This document shows, piece after piece, positions 40,320 through 52,533 of a stretch of 64,000 nt of DNA. The notes under the pieces were generated by a model that did not search any database, was not told where the DNA came from, and worked only from the letters and a program-made list of their open reading frames with translations. This DNA comes from Diprion similis (taxonomy: Eukaryota > Arthropoda > Insecta > Hymenoptera > Diprionidae): assembly GCF_021155765.1 (NCBI RefSeq), contig NC_060105.1:5640001-5704000 (forward strand), in the 5' to 3' direction. Every line of letters starts with the position of its first letter. Position 1 is the first letter of the stretch. A program made the translations under genes and the position numbers.

Positions 40320-43300
40320 GTAAGTAGAAACGTCAAATGAAATGAAATCGTTTCTATTCAATTATTATTTTTTCCTTAAATTTCATTATTTTCATTCTAT
40401 TTTCATTACTTATTTTTCAAATTACGCCGTGCCTCGCGTCCGTCCTCCGTCTTCGCCTCCGGCCGCCGTTCCTTGCCGGTTGAAAAAAAAACCAAAATAA
40501 AAGGAAAAAAAAAAGAAAAAAAAACAACTTCCCACAATTTCCCAAAATTAAAATCATCTCCTGATCGTCGTCGTTGTCATCATCGTCATCGTCATCGCCT
40601 CATCTATCAATGCATCGGAATCCCTCGCCGAGGCTGCAATACCTCCGCTAGCCGCAGACTGACCTCTCCCGTGTCTCCTTAACCCGGCGTCGAGAGAAGT
40701 GATCGCAGTTTAGTTAGCAAGCTAGAAGAGCGGGGACAGCCGGCCGCCGCCGTACGTTTCGCGACATGCAGACACCCAGGCATGCACACGCGCATGGATA
40801 TCGCTCTAGCAGACGACGATGACCAAACTGACGCACCACGGGTCCGGGCGAACGACTATTGCATTTCGTCTATATTTAAAACTCGCACTTTCTCTCTCTC
40901 TCGATCTACATCTCTCCCTCTCTTTATCTCTCTATCTACCTATCTCTGTTTCGGCGGCCCGGAGGCTATATATAATAACAGGCCAAAGCAACGTCCGAAG
41001 TCGAAGTCGATCGAGTAGCGCGTATTCCTCTCTCTGTCTCTTTTCCTCTTCATTTCTATGTCCGACCGCGGTGTACTTCGTCACTGATAATATTACCGTT
41101 GCACTGTTCCTCAGAGTGCTACGTAACTTGTAACGATCGCGGGTCAAGCGTTTGGAGAAATTTGGAAGTTGGAAAAATCTGTAGATATTATATACATATA
41201 GGAGAAATGCTCGGCGCGATCTGTCGTCGAATCGATACCCGCGACCTGCAGCCACGTTCGTACTCGTCGTGCAGGTGGTTCGAGCCTTCCGGCCACGTCG
41301 CGAATCCTCGTCTAGTCTTTTACTTGTGTCAAAATTATCGCAATGAAAACATGCCTGCATATCATGCGCGAAATATGCACGTTATCGACGATGAATATAC
41401 CCACTTACGAACTTTCTCAGAAATTTCTAAAATCTAATCTTCACCGATTCACCCTTACACCCTCGGCTCGGACAGACAACCGCGATTCAAAACGACCTCC
41501 ACTCCACCCTGGTACCATATCTGCAACGTAACGCGATATGATATACGTATATCGCGGGCGGAATTGTAGAATGAGAAAAGGGAAATAACACCCTGGGACC
41601 ACACCCTCTTTCGCAAAACCACCCCTGCACTGCAGGCAGGAGACGCGTTACCGAAGTGTGCTTTTTATTCTTCGATGATAAATCGCATGGCTTTGCAGCT
41701 CGGGGTTTTATTTTTGAAAATATTCCACCACAGAGAGGCCAGTCTAGCCTGTTTTTTATAAACCAATTTACCCGCTTGGTACTGTAAAGATTTTTCACAC
41801 TCGGATAAAGGGTCAGGATATTTTTACGCAGGTACTGTTCGATCTGCACCGCCGGCTGTATGCCATGGGGGGAGGAAAAAGAGTGAAAATACGATCGTTA
41901 CTCGACGCCTTACCCTTACTGGACGCAACTACTTCTCGAGTCTCCGTCTTGCCTGGTCCTACTGTCGTATACGTAGGGTTGAAGGTGTATTACCTACTGA
42001 TTGACTGCAGGCCGGACGTAGAAATGACAGTAAAAACGACGTGGCTGATGTTAGCAGCTAGAATCAGCAGCTAAACGTTCTAACGTTCGTTTTAAGAAGT
42101 TAGTGAAGTCGGAAAATCAAAATTTTGTAAAATACCTTGAACCCTCAATACTTTTTTTTTTATAGAATTAAGAGGATAAAGTTAAACCGCATTTTTCTAT
42201 TTCCAAAAAGTTCAACAGGTTTGACTGTTAACTCTGGCTGCTAGCTTCAGTTTCATGTAAATACGTGATTCACGATTGATTTACGAAAGCGAAAATTATC
42301 GAATTAATAATTGGATAGAAGATTGTTCGTTTTCGGTTATACTGAAAGTCGCGAAGCTTGAATCTCTTTGAATATAAAAGTTTCGTTGATATTTCGTGAA
42401 TATCGAAAAGTTCGATTGGATTATTTCAATACGTCATTATCATTATAGATCTGGAAAAACTGAGAAATTCATTTATGCCTGAGAATTGTAGATTGCACGA
42501 GGAAATTTAGTCAAAGTTATAAAACTTGAGAATGTAACACACGTACAATAAAAACATATATACACACAAAAATAGACTTGATATCCTTGTTATTATAATT
42601 TTTCGTTTTGGTATTCGATACGGGAGTCAAAGCTTCGCGGCACGCGAGCTGCCCGCGTAACGAATGTCAAAACGTGTGTGAGGCGTTTCTAATCAAGATT
42701 TGTGACGGTAAATTGTTAGCTCGTTGTTGTTTTTTTTTGTTTCATTTTTTTTATTAGAAGGAATATTAACCTGGGTATGAAGAAAAAAAAAAATAATAAT
42801 AATTTGAAACAGAAGGCGAACCAAAACAATCGTCCAATTCGTCGCGACCATATATAATCGTGCATTATATATAATTATTATTATCCAGAGTGCAATTTCC
42901 AATTCATTGGTTCGATCGTTTTTTATTAACCTGTAATTAGCGGAGCCTAGAGCAAATGTGCACATCACGCGCGTCGTAAAATTATACAGTGTAATGTGTA
43001 TGCGTGGGTGTATAGGAAAGCCGTTAAAACATGCCCTATGTATTTAGGGTGACCAATTTCAATCGACCTGTGTGATTTATTCCCAATTACTTCATAACGA
43101 GCAGGTCTTCCACGCTTAAAGATCAAATTCAAACGTGATTACATTCGCGACGTATTTTACATTTATGTTCACATTTTTCACCTCGTGCTTAAAATTGCCA
43201 AGTACGTGTATTGAATTTCGCAAATTCAAAGGGAAAGTGAATTCATCAACGACTTTCTCAACGACGAACACAGAAAAGCCTTTCTTCCGCACGCTTTTCA

Positions 43301-44686
43301 TTGTAAGATCAAGTCTGCTGGGGTTTGAGACTTGGAGTTTAATGAGCAGATTTTCTTTCAGCAGCAAACTCACCCCCCACCCCCTGAACTTTGGTAACTG
43401 GAAAAACGTTGAGTTACGCTTAAAAACAATGATAACTAAAGGAAAGTCCGGAGGCAGAAACATTGATCCGAAATATTGCTTCGGTGACGAACAAGCGAGA
43501 GAAAAAAAAATTTAAACCTCATCTCTGTAATAAGCTCGACTAATTGTAAGTTAGCTATTTACAACAGTTAAATCTTGAATTGCGCGATTCAAAAATCACA
43601 AAGAGTATTATATTTCAAACGAGTGGCGTGAATTGGAAGATAATTTTCGAAGAAAAATAAGAAGGAAAAGAAAAAAAAAAGTGCGCACAGAGGGGGAATA
43701 TAAGCCACAGTGGACTGGCCGCGACACTGACAAATTACCGCACCGTTCATTCAGCCTGTGAAATGAAATTGACTGTATAAATGCGCTGTGAAACGTATTA
43801 CAGGCCAAAGAATGAATACCTATTTTTTTTATCTCGATTATCGTATTTGAAATGTGTGATTAAAATAAGAGAGAACGAAAAAAAGCAGAAAGTTTAAAGT
43901 AATTAGTAATAAAACAAAAAAAAAAAAAAAAGAAAAGAAAAAGCACAGCCCGCACATCGCACTCGATAATCAATAACAAATTTCGCGCCGCACTGTTCGG
44001 CGTTATAACTAAAACAACAAATAAAAACTTTCCGACGTATATTTCATGTAACGATAAAAAAAATTCCCGATAAAATACCAAAAAAGAAAAAAAAGAAACG
44101 GGAAGCGAGGGGGAGAAGAAACATGAAATTTCAAACAAATTCTCTTTAAACTTTTTACTCTGTACTACATAATTCGTTCCCCAACAGCCCCGTTATTATT
44201 AAATGACATAGGTGTCATGTATGCATGTATAAAGTATAATGTTTAACACGTACGTTATACATCGCGCGTAACGAAATAATTTCATTACCCAGTTCCAAGT
44301 GTGTCTTTTCTGTGATGAAAATAATAGAAGGGGTGGGCGTGAAAAAAGCATGCTTCATAATTATTTCTAGGGTTCGTTAGAGGAGCGGCACCGCAGCTCT
44401 TATATATTTCGGCTTCGGTTTCAAAAATACATTGGACACAAAGTCACTCGAGGTCGCAGATATGCGCGTGCCAATTAGAAAGAGTCCGCGTTATTCTTCT
44501 TAAAGAAGTGACGAGAAGAAATTTGAATAATACTTCTTTTTTTTTACACCTTTTTCTCGCCTTATTTTCCGTTCCGCGTAATTCATCCCCTTGACAATTC
44601 TTTTCTTTTTTCGCTACTGTTTTCAGGGTCAGAAAAACATTTCACATTCCATATCAATGTGGCCTACACGGAAGCGTTTAGCGTGC

Positions 44687-44729
44687 ATAATGATAATGAT
44701 AATAACAATAACAACAACAATAATAATAT
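44687..44729. repeat. AAT/AAC/ATG trinucleotide-like repeat
   Basis: A mixed GATAAT, AATAAC and AACAAC tract in CaMKII intron 1. Confidence 0.85.
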
Positions 44730-45139
44730 ACGTAGATAAGTAAACTATAGATATATTATAACGAAACTTAGATTCCGCTACTGAACTCGTACGATTGCCG
44801 ATGAAAGTTGAAAGGAATAATTATTATCATTTCCCTCGATGTTTCCGGTGATGATAAAATATTCAATCGACCGATGCTGCATAGTTATGAATAAAATTAT
44901 TGGCGGTATTATGAGACACTATTCAACGGTAAATACACGCTGACAAGTATTATATATATCAATAATTATACGTATGTATTACACATACCCCTACCAACGG
45001 CAATTCAAGTCACGGTGTATATATTTTTTTCCCCTGTTCTTTGGTTTACAACATTAATTTAATCACTCATGTATATATAAATATATAGAATATATGTGTA
45101 TATATACATAGGTACGGATAATAATATAACGCAGAAAAG

Positions 45140-45168
45140 CAGAGAGAGGGAGAGAGAGAGAGAAAGAG
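45140..45168. repeat. (GA)n microsatellite
   Basis: GA dinucleotide run with GGG and AAA interruptions in CaMKII intron 1. Related GA-rich tracts lie at 47826-47860, 50811-50854 and 54312-54349. Confidence 0.85.
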
Positions 45169-45324
45169 GCGTTTATAATATCTAAAGCACTTGCAGGTCG
45201 ACGCTTGAGGCATCGTGCGAGAAATCGCAATTTTAATTGCTTAGCGTTAATTAAAACTTATTGTAAAGTCGTGGACGCGCCCGTTGATTCACTCTTCGCA
45301 AAGAGATTCATGCTGCCATGAAAT

Positions 45325-45336
45325 TATCATCATCAT

Positions 45337-45369
<33 letters not shown>

Positions 45370-45400
45370 TATTATTATTATTATCATCATCATTATTATC
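45325..45400. repeat. (ATC)n(ATT)n trinucleotide microsatellite, 76 bp
   Basis: About 25 ATC or ATT units. The long isoleucine-only frame across it is an artefact of the repeat. Confidence 0.95.
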
Positions 45401-45763
45401 TCTATTGTTAATGTCGTTCTCATTATCGGCGAAGGACCGACTGATACAGTCTTGTCGAACACTTTCGCAGAGTTTTTTTTTTTTTATTTATTTACCGGAC
45501 CCTTTTTTCCAAATTTCACGACGGATCACGAAATTTTTCCCAATATATAATATATACATACACCAGAACATGTAATTAATTATCTCTTTGAAATTCTCTG
45601 ACCCCCTTCAACCTTTGTAACAATTGGGCACAAGTAGGTGTGGGGTACCATAAAGGTGATTAGTCGAGTTAACGAATCGACGTTCGTTTTGCGAGCTTCT
45701 GTGAACTCAATTACAGAAGTTGAGTTTTTTTCTTTTATTGCAGATTCATTATACACCCAGATA

Positions 45764-46537
45764 TGGGACATTCCAAGTGAAATCAAGGAGTCATTTGCCT
45801 CGTGTCATCAGATCCTTGCATAATTTTTTTTTTTTGCCTTCATTCCACTTCAAAAGAAGCCGGATTTTTTAAAGAATTTTCTCGCTACTCCTTCAAGTGA
45901 TGCGACGATCGTTTTTGCGTAGAAAAGGGATAACTAAAAAAACATTATTTTTTAAATTCTGTACTTTTTCCCACAGATTCTGGTTCAAAAATAAGTAATA
46001 TCTATCGTAATTAGAAAGTGGGCTGCAGCTGCTTCATATTTAAAAACTTTTTTTCAATTTCCAAAATTTTTTCTCAATAAAAAAGATCAAAGGACAAAAA
46101 GGTTTTTCTCATTTATTTTGAAAAATATGCAAAACATCAAAATTTTCCAGGACATGTTTTATTTTTTTTATCTTTTTCCCGCTTCTGTAAGGACTATTAG
46201 GATTTGATTTGTTTATTTTTTTTTTTATTTTGGAAATTAAAAAAGAAAAATTTTCTAAATATCAGGCATCCACAGCCCACTTTCTGAATACGATAAATAT
46301 TACTTATTTTTGACCCAAGATCTATTTGAAAAACTGCAAAATTTTAAAAATGGTGTATTTTCTAATTATCACTTTTTTACACAAAAACGATCGTCACGCC
46401 ACCTGCAGGAGTATCGAGAAAATTCTTTAAAAAAATTAGGATTCTTTTGAAGTGGAATCAATGCAAAAAAAAAAAGTTAAGCAAGGATCTGATGACATGA
46501 GGCAAATGACTTTCGATTTCACACTTGGAATGCCCCA
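45764..46537. mobile_element. Foldback element with 300-bp inverted arms
   Basis: The left arm (45764-46066) and right arm (46227-46537) are inverted copies, about 80 percent alike by eye, separated by a 160-bp AT-rich spacer. Shared blocks include CATTCCAAGTG at the tips, TCATTTGCCTC, GTCATCAGATCCTTGC, TCCACTTCAAAAGAA, AAAGAATTTTCTCG, GACGATCGTTTTTG, AAAAATAAGTAATAT and AGAAAGTGGGCTG. The termini read TGGGACATTCC and GGAATGCCCCA, with TA on both outer sides, as in elements that insert at TA. No open frame of note is present, so it would be non-autonomous. A transcript would fold into a long dsRNA stem. Confidence 0.8.
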
Positions 46538-46935
46538 TATATACATTATGTTTTTCATTCTTAAATTCATTTTAATGGGATTTAAAATGACGTCACTATA
46601 ATTATAGATGCGTTATCCCTACATGGGGCAATCAATTAACTTCCAAATTGCTTCGCGATTCTTTTCATTGTTGATGTTGTTGCTGCTGTATTTTTTTCAT
46701 CGTTCTAGTTTTTTTGCGTATAATTCGCGTAAGTACTAACATTCAAAAGGTAGTTTGTAGCTGCGGCAAAGGCCTGTTGTTTACGAGTTACGTTACGGAT
46801 AATAATTATCGAAGGTATTTGCTCGAAATGAGGTTTACGACCGTCATTTGTGCAACATAAAAGAAAACATCATCCTGCGGCTTACGGACCAGCAACAAAA
46901 GTATTACGCGGAATTTATATGATATGGTGAAGTGA

Positions 46936-46952
46936 GGGGGGGGGGGAGGGGG
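46936..46952. repeat. G-rich tract
   Basis: G11, A, G5 on the plus strand in CaMKII intron 1; candidate G-quadruplex-forming sequence. Confidence 0.8.
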
Positions 46953-48552
46953 TAAGAAAAAAGCGGAACAATGAAATGTGCAATGTTGAATAATGCAGGT
47001 AAAATAAGGAGAAAAGGAAAGAAAAAATTCCGTTAATAATGTAAGGGAGAAGGAAAAAAAAAACAAGCCCATAATTGCGATTTATAGCTTTTACCATAAT
47101 AAATATTGCCTCCGATATTACTCTTGAGAAGTTTACGCCTGCATTCGTTGTCGAGACATGACGCCGAAGAAGACGACGCGGCGTTTCGTCATTTATAACG
47201 TAATTCCAATGCAACCAGTTCGAAAGCAATAAGTTGACGTTCCCAGGTTTTTTTGAAGGAGAGAAAAAAAATTTGACGAATTGGTTCCAAAGAAATTTCC
47301 ATCTAACGACGTCTTTCTACCTTTCACTCTTAATTAGCTGATACTTTGCATGATGAACACAAAGGTGGCTCCAGGCAGGCATAGAAAAACGCATTATAAC
47401 GCGTTAACGAACCGAAAAATATACGATGTGTGATATATCATTTCATCAGCTGGTCAGCATTTTGTGCCGCATATTATAGTTGAACCGAATGATGAAACAG
47501 CATCGCGCACCACCAGCCAAATAAAGATGACAGATTGATTTTCTTTAAAGGAGTATAAATTATATGTAATTTCTGAAACGTATGTACATATCGAAATGAA
47601 GTTGAAATTGGAACGATCGTGACGTTATACACACTCGGATCTAGAACATGACGCAATTCGCATACTTGAAGTTACGCGATAAGAAGAAGACACTCGACTT
47701 CTAGTTCTAGGCTTCAGCAGCTTCGCGCTTACGTCATCTGCATAAAGTTTTCAAATTGTTACTCAAGGTTCACCCTCCTCTAACCCTCTGGACAGATGCG
47801 ACAAGTGCAGAAGAGGCTCGGATAGCAGAGAGAGGGAGAAAGAGAGAGAGAAATAGAGAGTTTTCGCGATCATGAATACACAAGAGGAGGAAAGTAGAGC
47901 AGAGAGGGTGTCCTCTACTCTTATATCCAATTAGCTGCTGGGAAAAACTTGTGCAAATCGTCGACATGTCTGTCGGAATAGTAGAAGGAGGGAAGAATGT
48001 TACAAATTTATTCAAATCGTAAATCACAAGTCTGCAGCTTCTGCAGACTAATTTGACACAAACGAACACGCATGTATTCGTCTACATCATTATACCTAGC
48101 TGTCTATTAATTCGCTTGACGTAAAAAAATTTATTTAATGTTCGCTAATTCTAAGTACAAGTATATAAATATAAATAATTTTTGTATCAACTCCCAGATT
48201 CGTTTTTCACTCGAAATAAATTCTTCTATATGTAAATGCAATGTTGATTCTGCTTTTATTTCATTGCCTTTGTCTCTACAGATTAAACACTCTGGATCTC
48301 GTATATCTACATATATACATACATAGATTCGAACAACGGTGATAACAGCGCGTGATATCGTCTTCGATATATGTATACCTACATATGTACAAGCGACGCG
48401 GGTCAATATTTTGATCAAAGAATCTGTAGCCTATATAAAAGGCGGCAGAGAATTTACTATTAATAGCAAAGGCACTAGGCGTCCCAATTTCTCGTAGTCA
48501 AGAATAGATCCGGGGGTTGTGCGGAGGTTGGTGGAAAAAGCGGCGGAAGGGC

Positions 48553-48573
48553 GGGGGGGGGGGGGGGGGGGGG
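48553..48573. repeat. Poly-G run of 21
   Basis: An uninterrupted G homopolymer preceded by GCGGAAGGGC. Such long G runs are rare, quadruplex-prone and easily mis-sized in sequencing. Confidence 0.85.
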
Positions 48574-50960
48574 TTACGTTTCGATAATGAAAGAGGCAGC
48601 CGCGTGTCAATCCTGCTTAGAGAATCACAGAGCAAAGGTCATCGACGCAGTTTATATACCTACCCTGCATGCACGTATGCGATCTGCTTCTACTGTTCCT
48701 GCATTTTTTGCACCTCGGAGCTAACGTGTAATAATTTCAAATTAATCGAGAATTATAATTTGTTTTTTCTTTGTCTTTTACAGTTTGCCAGTTGATTAAA
48801 CGTTGAAACGCAATTTACATTTTTCTTTCTTATTTTTCTTAACCACATTTCGCATGGCTGTATAATACGACAATGGGAAAAAATTTGTTTGTTATATTGT
48901 TTGAGAGAAAATTCTGGTAGAATCGGTATCGTTACAATAAAGGTTCACACATTGTTGGAGTGACAAGAAAATGTAATGCAAGTTACTGTTTCGAGTGATT
49001 AACTGAAATTTTTTCGGTCATATAAGGCCTTAACGTCAACATTTTATCGTTTCACCAACATCGAGTTATTGCAACGGTTATAAAAAAATATACTACGACT
49101 GGTCATAATCAAAAACAGCAGAAACACATATTATAAAATTTTCTAGTTAATTCTCCATGAAACTCATTAACGTTTTGTGCTCGAAGATGTATTTTTCGTT
49201 TATACTAAATAAAATGAAAATAGACAAGGACTCTTCGTGGTAGCTAAAAATGGAAATTTTACGCGACGTGCGTACAATTATTAGGCAAGGTTGACTGCAA
49301 GCAGTCAACGGCCATTGGGGTTTGCGTCACGATTTTACCAAAGGAAATGATATCTGAACATGTAAGCGGAGGGGATCCGGGCAAATAAAATAAACACAGT
49401 AGAGTACTGACGTGTGAGAGGTCCAGAGTGGGAATGAGAGAGAGAAACCGCAATCGTTTTCTATCTTCCGACGGATTCGCGTCTTCCATAGATAAATGAA
49501 TGAATGGCGAAGTCTGTGCGACTCGAAGAGCAACCGATTAATTGCGTGCATTACAGAACGTTTATACGATCATAGATAGGGACCCCTACTATACGCCTGT
49601 GATTTTTAACGAGCCATTGCAGTGCGATTTTGAAAAGCCAAAACAACCGAGAGATCATTGAAATTTACGACGCCGAAAAGCTTCTCTTTTATGCGGTAGT
49701 TAAATACGCGCGAAAAACGATATTCAACATGTAAAGTCGACGAGTCCTCTTTGTAAGTCCGCGAGCCTAGAAGACACGCGACTATCAAGTGAAAAAACCG
49801 AACCGAAAAACTCGTAAATCTATTTGCGGGTGAAATTAGCAAGAAAATCGTAAAAGTTATAATATGTATTAGATTGGTTCAAAAAAATCATCTGTTTTTT
49901 CCCTCGATGTCACGTGTTTAAAGGTTGTAAAAAGAATAAATAAGACACCTGTTGTGATCCACGCCCTAAATATTAATATTTAGTGGTTCCTGAACGCAAT
50001 TTTCCATTTTCCATTTGATCAACATGAGAAAATAATTTTAGTTACTTCTGAATTTTGTAGCTCAGTAACGAGGCAATGCACATAAATTTCCGATGCACAT
50101 TTTTGTACAGAATTTAATGTTCTACAAAAAAGATCTCTTATAATTTTTTGAAAACTAAATTCTTTCAAACGCTATTCAAGGTTAAAGTTGAATTAATGTA
50201 ATTCATTTTTCCAAGATTAACAGCAAAAATACTAGACTTGTCGCAAAATATTATGGTTTTTTTTTGTTTTCTTTAGAATTTCAACCGCCATCAAGTCAAA
50301 TAATTCAATCAAATTTCGAATTGAGAAAATTTATTATTTTTCCTAAAAAACAGGTGCGTTTAAAGTGGAATTAATTGTCACGTTCATTAAAACAATTGGC
50401 AAAAAAAGACGCACATTTAGGTAGGTTTCTCATATATATATACTCCGCTACAATATTTTTCACATACTAGGAAAAAAACTAGCTCCGGCATCCTTTCTTC
50501 CCCTTGTACATATCGAGAATTATGCATACTAGTGTCTTGCCAGGATTCGAGTATCGCCCCCGGCGTATAGATAGATATTACACGTGCTGTCATTGCCTCG
50601 GTGACCTGCCATCCTGCGGAGGCCTCAACTCGGCTCTGTTCCCACGGGAACTGGAACCCTCCGGATCCTCGTTTTCGCCCCTCCCCTTTCATCTCGCACG
50701 TGTCACACGCTCCGGCATTACAACATCCCGAGAGATTTTTCCGCGAGAACTTGTCGTCTCGATCAATGTTTGCCCTTTGCCTTTAAAGCCCGGTGCGCAC
50801 ACACGCAAAAGCAGAGAAAAAGAGAGGAAGAGAGGAAGAGAAGAAGAGAAGAGACGGTTTTCAGGAATGCGATTGTGGGACTGAAAATTGTTGGCATTGC
50901 AAACAGCATTAGACGGAATTGATACCGGTTTGCATTATACGAATCTACGCGATATCCGTT

Positions 50961-50989
50961 TTTTATTTATTTATTTATTTATTTATTTA
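50961..50989. repeat. (TTTA)n tetranucleotide microsatellite
   Basis: Seven TTTA units in CaMKII intron 1. Confidence 0.9.
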
Positions 50990-52501
50990 GTTATTGTTAC
51001 TTCTTCAAAGAATCTTTGAAAGGAAATCATGTAATATGTATGCGTTTCCTTCTGTGTGAGTACGATTGATTGTCTAAAATAAGTTATCAAAGGTATTAGT
51101 CTGCCGCTAGAATTAAAATTTTTTCATTCAATTCCGTGCAATTGACGAGTCACGTGAAAAAATTCATACCGCGGAACAAACAAATCGTAACATATAACTT
51201 CACATATGAGTATAAGCGTTTTGCGCCCAATCCTAACTTCTCGATATATACTTTGAACCATTCTTGACAATATTTTCCGACAAGTCAGACGTGCGAGGAA
51301 GCAAAATACGTACCATTCTGTTGAAATAACAGAGTAATGACAGAGAGCGAGGGAAAAATATGGGGGGGATAAAAGAGTGGATGATAACGGTAAGAATACG
51401 TTTGACGAACCTAAGGAGAGATTTCTATGGCATTCACCGTTATTTCATTCCACTTCTCAGATTATACCTTTCGATGGAATAAAGAATAAATGTTTTCATC
51501 CGTACTTTCGTAGGTTGTAAAAATATTCAAAATTTCGAATCAGGCTATAAAGGATCGGCACATACCCAATAATGATTAAGTCGTAAGAATTTCCTTAATG
51601 TCACGCGGGTGCCATTTAATATACTTATATCATTCGACGAATCCATATCATCATACGTATAGCCGACTAGAAGTAGAAATATAACTGGAGTATGTATCGG
51701 GGCGAGCAGTCTGTTCGCGTCTATAGTATCGCAGGACTAGGACTGCGGAAAGTTTCCTTCGGGAAATGTTCAGCTAACATAAGAAGGAGAATTTTACGAT
51801 CAGATATCTTTTCGAGATGAATTTTCCTTCCCCTTCCCTCTTCGCCCCAACATGTCAACCGTTTCCCACCGTACGGTCGCAGGATGACATTTATATCGTA
51901 GAGAAGAAAAAGTTATACTCTCGAAGCTATGACGGCAGTTATGACGAAGGCGGTGCTGCAAAAAGCCTCGAACAACCACCGTTATTCTCCCCTCTTATAC
52001 TCCGCCACGTAACATCGCTTGCACCACTCATTCCAAAACGTCAAATAATCTCGCGATAAATGTGATTTTTTTCCTAAAATACTGTACCATCGGAGAAAAG
52101 TTGGAAACCAGTAAAGGACCGTCAGGGTACCAGTTAATCAGGATACGGAAAAATTGAAGGAGTTTTCATGGTCTAGAAGAGGTTCAATTTTCATCTGGAC
52201 ATTAAATCCTCTCACATGTTTATGCTCGTCCCTAATTTTCCTCCACATCCGGTCAAATTAGCCGAAATAAGAAAAGTGATCACAAGGATGATCCCTGTGT
52301 AATAAGGAAAGTATTCGATCGTTCGGGTCTCGAGTTTAGGACCCTTCGGGACGCGTCGCGAGGTATATGATTCGGCGATCGGATATCCGGGATCTGATGA
52401 ATTTCCCGACCCGCTTTCGTACCGGAAGAAGACCGACGGAGGAAAGAGGGTGAAGGGGGGAAAAGTCAAGGTACCCTCCTAACCGAAAGGGAGTATGGGC
52501 C

Positions 52502-52533
52502 TGTGTGTATGTGTGTATGTGTGTGTGTGTGTG
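52502..52533. repeat. (GT)n microsatellite
   Basis: GT dinucleotides interrupted by two TAT units. A complementary-type CA tract lies at 55547-55564. Confidence 0.9.

Noticed and set aside
41270..41300. GGTTCGAGCC as a tRNA T-arm
   Set aside because: No matching acceptor stem, D-arm or anticodon arm can be placed at the required distances.
45284..45550. 88-codon frame rich in isoleucine
   Set aside because: It is translation of the ATC/ATT microsatellite.
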